Assembly: GCF_965277665.1 (NCBI RefSeq)
Contig: NZ_OZ255835.1
Span: 2,728,001-2,792,000, forward strand
Source: Lichenicoccus sp965277665
Lineage (GTDB): Bacteria > Pseudomonadota > Alphaproteobacteria > Acetobacterales > Acetobacteraceae
DNA length: 64,000 bases
Direction: 5' to 3'
Part shown: piece by piece, positions 44,536 to 54,503 of the stretch
How the letters are laid out: each line of letters begins with the position of its first letter
Position numbering within the stretch: position 1 is the stretch's first letter
Position numbers and translations under genes: made by a program
The notes under the pieces: model-generated
Told to the model about the DNA's origin: nothing
What the model saw: only the letters and a program-made list of their open reading frames with translations
Databases searched by the model: none

Positions 44536-44575
44536 ATCTGACGACAAGCTTAGCCTGATCGATCCGATCGGGCTC
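44536..44575 (+). promoter_or_regulatory. 40-nt groEL leader motif
   Basis: Begins ATCTGACGACAAGCTTAGCC and ends 17 bp before the groEL ATG. 36 of 40 positions match the motif 25 bp upstream of the MFS gene at 23366. Could be a promoter, a translation element or part of a mobile repeat. Confidence 0.75.
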
Positions 44576-44592
44576 CAAAGGAATGAGAAGTT

Positions 44593-46227
<1,635 letters not shown>

Positions 46228-46241
46228 CGTCGATTTGCCTT

Positions 46242-46297
46242 AGAGAGCCCCGCCGACGCCTTGCAGCCCCGGCTGCAAGGCGCTTGCCGGGCTCTCT
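46242..46297 (+). terminator. Two-tier hairpin after groEL
   Basis: Outer arms AGAGAGCCC / GGGCTCTCT and inner arms GCCTTGCAGCC / GGCTGCAAGGC, both perfect. No T-run follows, so it may be a processing/stabilising structure as much as a terminator. Confidence 0.7.
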
Positions 46298-46350
46298 GCA
46301 TCCGCCGGGGCTCCGGCGTCGTAAATCCTGTGTTCAGGCAGGATATTGCG

Positions 46351-47424
46351 GTGACGAGAGCCCTGAAACGCGGCCGCCGGGCCGCTATATTATTGGGAGC
46401 CGTGCCGGCGCCCGGACTGTATTCCGCGCAAGCCTTCGCGCACGTGAAATGGTTCTGCACCAATGTCGATGTCAGCAGCCCGCCGCTGGGTCTGCGCGAT
46501 GTCGTGTCGCCGTTCTTCCTGCAGATCTGCTTGGGCTTCCTGATTCTCGTGGCGGCGGGCGTCTATGTCGATTGCTGGATCGCGCGACTGTGGCCACGCT
46601 CGCTCTCGGCGGGCACCAGGCTGCAATGGGCCGAGGACCTGCTCGTGCGCGGCGGGATCGCGATGTATTGCGTGTTCCTGTGGAACCGCACGGCGGTTGT
46701 CCCCTGGGGGCACGCGGGCGCGATCCTGACGCCGGAACTTCTCGATCACGACCGCCTCGTCGGCGGCTTGCAGATCGCGGTCGCCGTGCTGGTGCTGTGG
46801 CGTCGGACGTGCCCGGCCGCTGCGGCGCTGGTGGCACTCCTGTTCGGTTACGGAGTGGCGCGCTACGGCATATTCCACATGACGGACTATGTCTATTTCA
46901 TCGGCTTCATCGTCTATCTGGCACTCACCGCGGCCTCCAGCCGGCTCAGGGCAGTACGACTCCCGGTGCTTGGCGCCACTCTCGGCTTCAGCCTGATGTG
47001 GACCGCGGTGGAGAAATTCCTCTATCCGCAATGGACCGCCCAGATCCTGCTGGAGCATCCGGATATTACCGCCGGGCTGCCGGTCGCGAGCGTGATCGTG
47101 ATCGCCGGCTTCGTGGAGTTCAGCCTCGCCTTCTATCTCGTGACCGGGCGCGGCCTGCTGCGGATCGGCGCACTCGCCTTTATGGCGGTGTTCGTCAGCG
47201 CCATCCCGGAGTTCGGCCGCCTCGACAGCGTCGGGCATGTGCCGATCATCGCGATCCTGCTGGCGATCTTCCTGCGCGGGTCGTCACCGATGCACGATGC
47301 CCTGCGGCTGCGTCATGGTGGCCCCGCGGCCAACACGCTGGCGATCTGCAGCCTGTACCTGGTCACCCTGTCGGTCATGATCGTCATGTACTACACGATG
47401 CAGCTCACCGCCGTCCGAACCTGA
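46351..47424 (+). CDS. Polytopic membrane protein next to heme-copper oxidase
   Basis: 357 residues, about nine hydrophobic segments. A signal-like N-terminus (AAILLGAVPAPGLYSAQAFA) is followed by HVKWFC, a motif also seen in DoxX-like proteins of unknown function. Later IFHMTDYVYFIGFIVYLALT and EKFLYPQWT. No catalytic motif recognised. GTG at 46351 (GCAGGA upstream) is taken as start; the frame is open to 46261 but that would overlap the groEL hairpin. It converges 11 bp from the cytochrome c gene, suggesting a shared role with the oxidase. Confidence 0.65.
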   Translation: MTRALKRGRRAAILLGAVPAPGLYSAQAFAHVKWFCTNVDVSSPPLGLRDVVSPFFLQICLGFLILVAAGVYVDCWIARLWPRSLSAGTRLQWAEDLLVRGGIAMYCVFLWNRTAVVPWGHAGAILTPELLDHDRLVGGLQIAVAVLVLWRRTCPAAAALVALLFGYGVARYGIFHMTDYVYFIGFIVYLALTAASSRLRAVRLPVLGATLGFSLMWTAVEKFLYPQWTAQILLEHPDITAGLPVASVIVIAGFVEFSLAFYLVTGRGLLRIGALAFMAVFVSAIPEFGRLDSVGHVPIIAILLAIFLRGSSPMHDALRLRHGGPAANTLAICSLYLVTLSVMIVMYYTMQLTAVRT

Positions 47425-47435
47425 GCCGGTCGGTT

Positions 47436-48263
47436 TCACGGCGACGAGGCGCTGGCGGACGGGCTCAGATAGGCGGCGAGCCCGAGGATCTCGTGGGTGT
47501 CGAGCCGCAGCGCCGGCGTGCGCATCTGCGCCAGGTTGTCGTTGTGCCGCGTGCCCGCGCGAAACGCCTGCAACTGCGCCGCGAGATAGGCCTCGGACTG
47601 GCCGAACAGCACCGGCGCGCCGGCGACGAAGCCGTCCGGGCCATGGCAGGACGCGCAGGGCGCGATGTCGCGCCGCGGATCGCCCTGGTACACCAGCTTC
47701 ACGACCGGATCGAGGCGGCCGGCATCGGTGTCGGCAGTGGCGCGGGTCAGTACGGCCTGCCGCGGCTCGCGCGCGTAGTACGCCGCGATATCGGCGATCT
47801 GCGCGTCGGTCAGGCGCTGCGCGACGCCGTTCATCACCGGCGCCACCCGGCGGCCGCTGCGGTAATCCACCAGCTGCTTGTAGATCGTCCTGCGGCTGAA
47901 GCCATCCAGGTACGGCACGTTATCCATCGCGGCGCGGCCGGCGGCGCCGTGGCAGGCGGCGCAGCTTGCCGCGGCAAGCTGCTGCCCGCGACCGCCGTCG
48001 CCGCTTCGCACCAGGCTGTCCGTCGCGCGGGTCCAGGCCACCACGCTGCCGAGTTGCGAGACGGTGGTGAACGGCGCGGGCGGAGTGGATGCAGCATGAC
48101 CCAGCCCGAGCGCGCCGCAGACCCGCGACCACAGGCTGCCCTGCGGCTGCGACGCCATCGGCAGGATGACGACACCCACCACCACGGCGAACACGGCGAG
48201 CAGCGCGATGCGCATGAACACCGTGTCCGGTCGCCTCGCCTCTCCCTCCTGGCCGAGTTTCAT
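47436..48263 (-). CDS. Diheme cytochrome c
   Basis: 275 residues. One N-terminal membrane anchor or signal (IALLAVFAVVVGVVILPMAS) and two CXXCH heme sites (SCAACHG near 105 and PCASCHG near 205), with axial Met candidates in APVMNG and AQMRTPAL. Its place after the B-type oxidase subunits suggests it is the electron donor to, or a fixed subunit of, that oxidase. The start region overlaps repeat copy H and the ribosome site is weak; a start ~16 codons later is possible. Confidence 0.9.
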   Translation of the reverse strand: MKLGQEGEARRPDTVFMRIALLAVFAVVVGVVILPMASQPQGSLWSRVCGALGLGHAASTPPAPFTTVSQLGSVVAWTRATDSLVRSGDGGRGQQLAAASCAACHGAAGRAAMDNVPYLDGFSRRTIYKQLVDYRSGRRVAPVMNGVAQRLTDAQIADIAAYYAREPRQAVLTRATADTDAGRLDPVVKLVYQGDPRRDIAPCASCHGPDGFVAGAPVLFGQSEAYLAAQLQAFRAGTRHNDNLAQMRTPALRLDTHEILGLAAYLSPSASASSP

Positions 48264-48265
48264 GC

Positions 48266-48356
48266 CTGGAGCAGCATCCGATCAACCGGGACCGCTTCGC
48301 GATGCCAGGTGTCGGATAAAGCTGCCTTATCGAACGACAAGCAGAGCATGCTCTAG
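48266..48356 (+). repeat. Dispersed repeat, family 2, copy H
   Basis: About 90 bp beginning TGGAGCAGCATCCGATCAAC and ending GCAGAGCATGCTCTAG. Matches copy I at 52658 for ~80 bp. The right end provides the TAG stop of oxidase subunit I (minus strand, 48353-48355); the left end is a few bases from the cytochrome c start. Confidence 0.85.
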
Positions 48357-50284
48357 CCGCCGCCATTGCCGGACAGGGTCGCGACATAGACGCTGCTGCC
48401 GGCGCGCAACGCGACCTCCGCCAGCGGATAGCCGTAGGCAAGCAGCATCAGGCACGCCACGACACGGTTCCAGACCGAGTAGCCGTTCAGCAGGCGCGGC
48501 AGTTCGTGCACCGGCTCCAGCGCCTGGGCGTAGCGAACGCCGCCGGCATAGGCGGCGCCATAGCCGAACGAGGAGCGCACCAGCACCCAGAGGAACAGGC
48601 CGGTGGAGACCACCAGCAGCAGGCCGCCGAGCAGGGACAGATAGAGCAGCGGCGCGAGTGCCGCGAGCATCGGCTCGTTATAGTCGAACAGCGCCATGCG
48701 GCGCGGAACGCCCACCAGCCCGGTCACGTGCCAGGGCAGCGTCAGGGTGAACATGCCGATGAACCACAGCCAGAGCTGCCGGCAGGCGAGCTTCGGTGTC
48801 GCCAGCACGCGGCCGGTGAGCACCGGCCAGAACTCGTAGGCGATGGCGAAATACATGATCACCGTGGTGCCGGCGAAGATCAGGTGGAAATGCGCCGGGA
48901 TGAAGGCCGTGTTGTGCACCAGGGTGTTGAGCGCGTAGCTCATGTTGATGACGCCGCCGAGGCCGCCCAGCCCGAGCATCAGCAGCGAGAGCACGCCGGC
49001 GAGCAGCATCGGGCGATCCCAGGGCAGCGCGCGCACCCAGCCCAGCGATCCGCCGCTGCGGCCGGACCGCGCCGCCCGCACCCGTCCGCCGATCTCCAGC
49101 GACGCGATGATCGTGAAGATCGTGAGCAGCGTGGGAATGGTGACCGCGGCGGTGAAGATGGTCTGGATGTATTTGAAGGCGCTGGCGTGCTCCGGGTCCA
49201 TCAGCAGGTGGTGCAGGCCGACCGGCAGGCCGAACACCATCAGGAAGATGAACGACCAGCGGCCCATGGTGTCGCTGTACAGCCGCCCTCCCGCCGCGCG
49301 CGGCAGCAGGGTGTAAAAGGCGACGTAGGCCGGCGCCAGCCAGAAATAGACGATGCCGTGCAGCGTCCAGGAGAACAGGGTGCGGGCCAGGCCGATATCG
49401 ATGCTGTCGGTGAGACCCAGCGAGAGCGGCAGCAACTGGAACAGCACCTCGATGGTGGCACCCACCGAGGTCCAGGCCCAGATGATCGCGGCCCCGGTCA
49501 TCGCGAACATCGCCAGCGGCACCGGTGCGCGCGCATGCGCCCGCTTCCAGTCGGCCATGCTCCAGACCATCTGGCCGACCCAGAGCCAGGAGCCGACGAA
49601 CACCAGCACCAGCCCGAGATAGAAGGTCGCAGGCGCCACCAGCGGAGGATAGAACGTGTACAGCACCGAGGCATGGCCGCCGAGGATGGTGAGGGCGGTC
49701 ATCGCGGCGCCGCCGAGCACCAAGCCGAACGCGGTCCAGGCCAGCGGGCGCAACGGGATGTCGCGTTCCAGCGCGGTGGCGATCACCGCATAGCCGAAGC
49801 CCATCGCGAACAGGGTGGTCAACACGTAGCCCTCGATCACGCCATGCGCGGTCAGCGAGAGATAGTAGTTGGCAGCGTTGGCGAACGGCGCCGGCACCGG
49901 GGAACGCGTCCACATCTGCCAGAAGCCGAGCGGGATGCCGGCCGCGAAGAACAGGAACGAGGCCCAGAAATAGGCCAGCACGAGGCGCGCGTCGGGGCGT
50001 GCGAGCCGGCCCTGCACCGTCGCCGCCGACGGCAGCGCCAGCGACCGCGCGGCAGCGGACGGCGCCGCTCCGGAGGTCGTGCGCTGCCGGGCGGCCGCCA
50101 GGGCAAGCTGCTGATCGTCGAACGCCCAGTTCAGCACGCCGAACACGCCGAGCACCATGGCAACCGCGACCACCAGGGACGCGGTCCGCACCGCGGCCTC
50201 GCCGCTGTCGGCCGACACGAACAGCGCCAGCAGGGCGATGACGGCGAGGATCAGGCCGAGCAGCCATTTCGCGCCGATATTCAA
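48353..50284 (-). CDS. Cytochrome c oxidase subunit I, B-type heme-copper family
   Basis: 643 residues, about 13-14 hydrophobic segments. Catalytic subunit: low-spin heme His in SLTAHGVIEGYV, CuB His and cross-linked Tyr region WTLHGIVYFWLAPAYVAFYT, the two-His GLHHLLMDPEH, and high-spin/low-spin His of FIPAHFHLIFAGTT. The layout and short size of partners match the ba3/B family, usually high oxygen affinity. It begins with TTG at 50284 behind GAGGACC. The stop TAG is formed by repeat copy H. Confidence 0.92.
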   Translation of the reverse strand: MNIGAKWLLGLILAVIALLALFVSADSGEAAVRTASLVVAVAMVLGVFGVLNWAFDDQQLALAAARQRTTSGAAPSAAARSLALPSAATVQGRLARPDARLVLAYFWASFLFFAAGIPLGFWQMWTRSPVPAPFANAANYYLSLTAHGVIEGYVLTTLFAMGFGYAVIATALERDIPLRPLAWTAFGLVLGGAAMTALTILGGHASVLYTFYPPLVAPATFYLGLVLVFVGSWLWVGQMVWSMADWKRAHARAPVPLAMFAMTGAAIIWAWTSVGATIEVLFQLLPLSLGLTDSIDIGLARTLFSWTLHGIVYFWLAPAYVAFYTLLPRAAGGRLYSDTMGRWSFIFLMVFGLPVGLHHLLMDPEHASAFKYIQTIFTAAVTIPTLLTIFTIIASLEIGGRVRAARSGRSGGSLGWVRALPWDRPMLLAGVLSLLMLGLGGLGGVINMSYALNTLVHNTAFIPAHFHLIFAGTTVIMYFAIAYEFWPVLTGRVLATPKLACRQLWLWFIGMFTLTLPWHVTGLVGVPRRMALFDYNEPMLAALAPLLYLSLLGGLLLVVSTGLFLWVLVRSSFGYGAAYAGGVRYAQALEPVHELPRLLNGYSVWNRVVACLMLLAYGYPLAEVALRAGSSVYVATLSGNGGG

Positions 50285-50338
50285 GGCCTGGTCCTCATGT
50301 CGCCCGGCCTGGCCGATCCGCGTCGCCGACCGAAGCGG

Positions 50339-50932
50339 TCAATGCGGCGCACAGGCGACAGGCGCATGGCCGGCGCGCGGCCAGTCGGACAGCCGCACCA
50401 CATGCACGCTGCCCCACATGGCATGGTGGCCGACGCCGCAGAACTCGTGGCAGGGCATCGCATAGGTGCCGGGCGTGTCGAAGCGGGTGGCGATCTGCGA
50501 GACATAGCCCGGGACGATCATGGTATTGGCGTTCGAGCCCTGGATCAGCATGCCGTGGATGACGTCCGGCGTCGTGGTCCGGAAGGTCACCGTCCGGCCC
50601 GCCGGCACCATCAGGCAGGACGGCACGAAGGCGAACTGCTCGGCGACGAACCGCACGGTGGCGGAGCCGTCGCTGTTGAGCACTGTGCCGAGGTTCTCCT
50701 CGACGAACTCGCCCCGCACATGCAGGCTCGCCGGCACGATCGTCTCGACGTTCGATGGCGGGCTCAGCGCGAAGCGGAAGCTCGTGGCACTCACGAACAG
50801 GATGATGAAGCCGACGACGCCCAGCACCAGCAGGTTCCAGCGTCGCTCCGCTTGGTCCGCGTGCAGGAATGCGTCTTGCAGCTCCCGCCCCGCCGGCGCG
50901 GCCGCATCCTGCCCGGGGACGGTCTCAGGCAA
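50339..50932 (-). CDS. Cytochrome c oxidase subunit II with CuA
   Basis: 197 residues. One membrane helix (LLVLGVVGFIILFVSATSF) then a periplasmic cupredoxin domain. CuA ligands: His in DVIHGMLIQGS and the cluster CHEFCGVGHHAMWG (Cys, Glu, Cys, His, Met). Single-helix subunit II is typical of B-type oxidases. I use TTG at 50932 with GAGG five bases upstream, overlapping subunit IIa by eight bases; in-frame ATGs at 50962 and 50971 lie deeper inside subunit IIa. Confidence 0.9.
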   Translation of the reverse strand: MPETVPGQDAAAPAGRELQDAFLHADQAERRWNLLVLGVVGFIILFVSATSFRFALSPPSNVETIVPASLHVRGEFVEENLGTVLNSDGSATVRFVAEQFAFVPSCLMVPAGRTVTFRTTTPDVIHGMLIQGSNANTMIVPGYVSQIATRFDTPGTYAMPCHEFCGVGHHAMWGSVHVVRLSDWPRAGHAPVACAPH

Positions 50933-51116
50933 CCGCGCCTCGCGCCACGAACAGGAAGACATAGACCGCAAGCCAGGCCAGCAGCAGGGTCGACACCCCG
51001 AGGCCGCAGAGCAGCAGCGCGCCGCCGGGCACGCGCCGCAGGGCGGCTGCCAGCTCGGCCTCGCTCACGCTGTCGGCCGCTTCGTGCTCCGCCTCGTCTG
51101 CGCGGACCGCCTGCAT
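50925..51116 (-). CDS. Cytochrome oxidase small subunit (IIa-like)
   Basis: 63 residues. A soluble acidic N-terminus (VRADEAEHEAADSVSEAELA) and one membrane helix (LLLCGLGVSTLLLAWLAVYV). Size, single helix and position before subunit II fit the IIa subunit of B-type oxidases. ATG at 51116 has GGGGAAG upstream. First gene of the oxidase operon. Confidence 0.7.
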   Translation of the reverse strand: MQAVRADEAEHEAADSVSEAELAAALRRVPGGALLLCGLGVSTLLLAWLAVYVFLFVARGAVA

Positions 51117-51296
51117 GTGGTCTTCCCCGGGGTCTCGATCCGCATTCCAGCCCCGAGTTCCCGGTCCGGACACGACGCCAGAATCATTCGCGCGCCAGGC
51201 GTCCGGATGCCAGGGTCGGAAACTACTCAGGCGATGGAGCCGGGGGCGGTGCCGTCGCGGGGCGCCGGCGCGGCGGCCGATGCCGCGTTCGTGTCC

Positions 51297-51349
51297 CTAG
51301 TGTCCCGAACCAGAAGTTCGCAGGACTTCTGGTTCTCAGTGGACACTAG
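51297..51349. repeat. CTAGTGTCC...GGACACTAG palindrome
   Basis: Outer 9-bp perfect arms (51297-51305, 51341-51349) and inner 10-bp perfect arms AACCAGAAGT / ACTTCTGGTT. Same ends as the groES-groEL palindrome. Confidence 0.88.
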
Positions 51350-51360
51350 GCTTATCAACA

Positions 51361-51420
51361 AGATAGTGGCCTGCTTATCTCCAAAATTCGCGAGCGAATT
51401 TCGGAGGCAGGATACTGTCT
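51361..51420. promoter_or_regulatory. Long multi-tier hairpin upstream of LOV kinase
   Basis: AGATAGT pairs with ACTGTCT, CCTGC with GCAGG, CTCC with GGAG and AAATTCGC with GCGAATTT around a GA loop. Ends 56 bp before the kinase start. The AT-rich AAATTCGC arm stands out in this GC-rich region. Confidence 0.75.
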
Positions 51421-51476
51421 GCAAAACTCCGGTGGACCCGACGAACCCGAGCGGCATCCGGACGTGAACACCGGTC

Positions 51477-52661
51477 ATGGACGACACGCAGCATCGGATG
51501 TCGGGCGACAAGGACCCCTTCGAACGTGGCCGGCGTCCGACCCAGCAGCATGTCTTCGAGGCGGCCTTCCGCAAGACCCGCACACCGATGGTGCTGTCCG
51601 ATCCCAAGCTTCCGGATTGCCCGATCGTGGAGGTCAATGCGGCGTTCGCCGAACTGACCGGCTATCCGACCGAGGCGGTGCTCGGACGCAACTGCCGGTT
51701 CCTGCAGGGCCCGGACACCGACCGGGAGAGTGTCGAGCGGGTTCGCCTGGCGGTGCAGGAACAGCGCCCGATCGCCGAGGAGATCTACAACTATCGCCGC
51801 GACGGCACCGGGTTCTGGAACGCGCTCTATATCAGTCCGATCTTCGCCGCCGACGGCAGCCTCGATTATTTCTTCGCCAGCCAGATCGACGTCAGCGAGC
51901 ATCGCGAGGTGGTGCATCGCCAGTCGCAGCGCATCGAGAGCATCGGCGCGCTGGCATCCGGGGTGGCGCACGAATTCAACAACCTGATGACGGTGATCCT
52001 GGGCAGCGTCGAGCAGGCCACCGCGCGTGTGTCGGACGCGATCCAGCGCCGCCACCTGGAGCGCGCCGGCTGGGGGGCGCAGCGCGCCGGGCGGCTGGCG
52101 TCCGAGTTGCTGTCGCTGTCCCGCCGGCAGGCCGGCGATGATCGCGTGGTGGACCTCAACCGGGTGCTGCGCGACGTCGGCGACACGCTGGCGCAGATCG
52201 TCGTGCCCTCGGTGCAGCTGCACCTGGAGATCCTGCCCGACGCCCTGCCGGTGCGTCTGGACCCGGAACAGCTCGAACTCGTGCTGCTCAACCTGGTCCG
52301 CAACGCCGTCGATGCGCTGCCCGACGGTGGCCGCATCGGCATCTGCACGCGCCGGCTGGCGGCCACGGAGTCGACGCTGCTCTTCGGCGGTCGCGACGCC
52401 GTCGAGCTGTCGGTCGACGACGATGGCGAGGGCATGCTGCCGGAGGTCGCCGAGCGCGCGACCGAGTTGTTCTTCACCACCAAGGACACCGCGAAGGGCA
52501 CCGGACTCGGGCTGTTCCTGGCGCTGGACTTCGTCGACAAGGTCGGCGGCCGGCTGCTGATCGACAGCCATCCGGGCACCGGCACCCGGGTCCGGCTGAT
52601 CTTCCCGCACTGCCGGTCCGACCGGCGCCAGCCGCGCGGACTACTGCGCTCCAGCGGCTAG
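51477..52661 (+). CDS. LOV-domain sensor histidine kinase (blue light)
   Basis: 394 residues. A LOV/PAS domain (about 25-140) with the flavin-adduct motif GRNCRFLQG (Cys73), ITDVS-like FFASQIDVSEHRE, and then HisKA H-box ALASGVAHEFNNLMTVILGS (His165). The ATPase domain has N-box LVRNAVDALPDGGRIGI, DDDGEGM, FFTTKDTAKGTGLGL. No response regulator is adjacent. It is divergent from the B-type oxidase operon, which makes that operon or a distant regulator its possible output. Stop TAG is formed by repeat copy I. Confidence 0.93.
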   Translation: MDDTQHRMSGDKDPFERGRRPTQQHVFEAAFRKTRTPMVLSDPKLPDCPIVEVNAAFAELTGYPTEAVLGRNCRFLQGPDTDRESVERVRLAVQEQRPIAEEIYNYRRDGTGFWNALYISPIFAADGSLDYFFASQIDVSEHREVVHRQSQRIESIGALASGVAHEFNNLMTVILGSVEQATARVSDAIQRRHLERAGWGAQRAGRLASELLSLSRRQAGDDRVVDLNRVLRDVGDTLAQIVVPSVQLHLEILPDALPVRLDPEQLELVLLNLVRNAVDALPDGGRIGICTRRLAATESTLLFGGRDAVELSVDDDGEGMLPEVAERATELFFTTKDTAKGTGLGLFLALDFVDKVGGRLLIDSHPGTGTRVRLIFPHCRSDRRQPRGLLRSSG

Positions 52662-52763
52662 AGCAGCATCCGATCAATTGGAATCGCTTTGCGATCCCAA
52701 GTGACGGATAAAGCTGCTCTATGAAACGACAAGCGGAGCATGATCGATCGGATCATGCTCTAG
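52658..52763 (+). repeat. Dispersed repeat, family 2, copy I
   Basis: 106 bp, CTAGAGCAGCATCCGATCAA ... GATCGGATCATGCTCTAG. The first bases contain the TAG stop of the LOV kinase. Matches copy H (48266), with an extra GATCGATC palindrome near the right end. Confidence 0.87.
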
Positions 52764-52800
52764 GCCGGATCGCCGCGGCCGGGATTGCGGCACCGCATGG

Positions 52801-53214
52801 TCATGTCCGGGTCGTGACGGCGTGGCGCTTGAGATCGTCCAGGTCACAATTGCCAAGCGCGTGCATCTCGGTGGCGGCCAGCACCACCTGCGGCGCCACG
52901 CCGGCCAGGAACGCCTCCTGCCAGCGCGGCGCACACAGGCACCAGCGATCGCCCGGCTTGAGGCCCGGAAAGCCGAAGGCCGGCATCGGCGTGCCGAGGT
53001 CGTTGCCGCGCGACCGGCTGAAGGCGAGGAATTCCGCCGTCATCACGGCGCAGACCGTATGGCTGCCGAGGTCGGCGGCAGAGGTGGCGCAGCATCCATC
53101 GCGATAAAAGCCGGTGAGCGGGTCCATCGAGCACGACTCCAGCGTTCCGCCGAGAACGTTGCGCGACCCCGGGCGCGAATCGGGCCGGTCGCCTCCGCTG
53201 CTGTCCAACGGCAT
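52801..53214 (-). CDS. DUF2237 family protein
   Basis: 137 residues. Strong match to the DUF2237 pattern: NVLGGTLESCSMDPLTGFYR, DGCC, GSHTVCAVMTAEFLAFS, GFPGLKPGDRWCLCAPRWQE, and four conserved Cys. The function is unknown; many members are small stand-alone proteins. ATG at 53214 has AGGGAGAG upstream. Confidence 0.9.
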   Translation of the reverse strand: MPLDSSGGDRPDSRPGSRNVLGGTLESCSMDPLTGFYRDGCCATSAADLGSHTVCAVMTAEFLAFSRSRGNDLGTPMPAFGFPGLKPGDRWCLCAPRWQEAFLAGVAPQVVLAATEMHALGNCDLDDLKRHAVTTRT

Positions 53215-53297
53215 GTGGCTCTCCCTGATGATACGATCATGACGTAGCGCGGCGGTCCCGGTTGCGACTCGGGCACCTGGCGTCGGGAGGAGATTGG

Positions 53298-54503
53298 ATG
53301 CGGGTCCTGCACACATCGGACTGGCAGATCGGCCGCGCGTTCGGGTTCGCGGACGATGCGACGCGCGCGGTGCTGCACGACGAGCGGCTGGAGGTCATCG
53401 GCCGGCTGGGCCGGCTCGCGCAGGAGCACGCGGCGGCGGCGGTGCTGGTGGCGGGCGATGTCTATGACGTGGCCGACCCGTCCGACCACACGCTGCGGCA
53501 GCCGATCGAGCGCATGCGGCAGTTCCCCGCGCTGGAGTGGCACCTGATCCCGGGCAACCACGATCCGCATACGCCGAACGGCCTGTGGGACCGGCTGCGC
53601 CGCGGCAGCCTGCCCGCCAATGTACGGCTGCACCTCGCACCCGAGGCGCTCGCCATCGGCGACGCCTCCGCTGCCGGAGCGGCCTGGATCGTGCCGGCCG
53701 TGCTCACCCGCCGGCATGCGCTCGGCGATCCGACCGCGTGCCTCGACGCCATCGCAACACCCGAGGGCGCCATCCGGCTCGGCCTCGCGCACGGCTCGCT
53801 GCGCCGCTTCGGCAACGACGACAGCACCACCCACAACCTGATCGCCTTCGACCGCGCCGATCGCGCCGGTCTTGCCTATCTGGCGCTGGGCGACTGGCAC
53901 GGTGCCCAGGGCATCGGCAGCCGGAGCTGGTATTCCGGCACGCCGGAGACCGACGCCTTCGATACCGGGGGCGCCAGCCCGGGCTTCAGTGGGGGTGGTG
54001 GGGGTGGCGAGGCGCTGCTGGTGCAGGTGGACGGGCCGCGCGCGTTGCCGGAGGTCACCCGCCACCGGGTCGGCCGCTTCCACTGGCGGCAGGAGACCGC
54101 GACGCTGAACGCGATCGCCGACATCGACCTGCTCGACACCAGGCTGCGCGGCCTGCAGCCCGACCTCAGCACGCTGCTGGTCAGCCTGCGCGTCGAGGGT
54201 GCGTTGTCGCTGTCGGCGCGCGAGGCCTACGAGCGGCGCATACGCGGCGATGCGGCCAGCGCGCTGCGGGCCCTGCGGCTCGATGATGCGGGGTTGCGGC
54301 CGGAGCCGTCGCCCGCCGACCTGGAGGCGATCGACCATGCCGGCTTCGTGCGCGTCGCCGCCGACCGGCTCGCGCGCCAGGCCGCGGACCTGGCGAACCC
54401 GCAGCGCGGGCTCGCGGCGGCGGCGCTGCAGCGTCTCTACGTGCTGCATATGCGTCGCGCCGACCCGAATACCGGGACCGGCGCACCGGGCGCCGGGGCA
54501 TGA
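53298..54503 (+). CDS. SbcD/YhaO-type DNA repair exonuclease (phosphoesterase)
   Basis: 401 residues. Calcineurin-like nuclease: HTSDWQIGRAF, LVAGDVYDVADPSD, IPGNHDPH, LAHGSLRRFG and LGDWHGAQ supply the metal-binding Asp/His/Asn set. Partner of the following coiled-coil ATPase in a compact SbcCD/Mre11-Rad50-like pair. ATG at 53298 has GGGAGGAG upstream. The stop overlaps the next start (ATGA). Confidence 0.92.
   Translation: MRVLHTSDWQIGRAFGFADDATRAVLHDERLEVIGRLGRLAQEHAAAAVLVAGDVYDVADPSDHTLRQPIERMRQFPALEWHLIPGNHDPHTPNGLWDRLRRGSLPANVRLHLAPEALAIGDASAAGAAWIVPAVLTRRHALGDPTACLDAIATPEGAIRLGLAHGSLRRFGNDDSTTHNLIAFDRADRAGLAYLALGDWHGAQGIGSRSWYSGTPETDAFDTGGASPGFSGGGGGGEALLVQVDGPRALPEVTRHRVGRFHWRQETATLNAIADIDLLDTRLRGLQPDLSTLLVSLRVEGALSLSAREAYERRIRGDAASALRALRLDDAGLRPEPSPADLEAIDHAGFVRVAADRLARQAADLANPQRGLAAAALQRLYVLHMRRADPNTGTGAPGAGA

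Larger units (their letters stand above)
51117..51476. other. 360-bp divergent region, oxidase operon / LOV kinase
   Basis: No gene. It carries the CTAGTG palindrome at 51297 and a long multi-tier hairpin at 51361-51420. A promoter for each side must lie here; none could be assigned with confidence. Confidence 0.5.

Noticed and set aside
48506..51349. A 947-residue plus-strand frame opposite the oxidase genes
   Set aside because: Low-complexity Arg/Gln/His-rich translation with no motif; opposite strand encodes complete oxidase subunits with all metal ligands.
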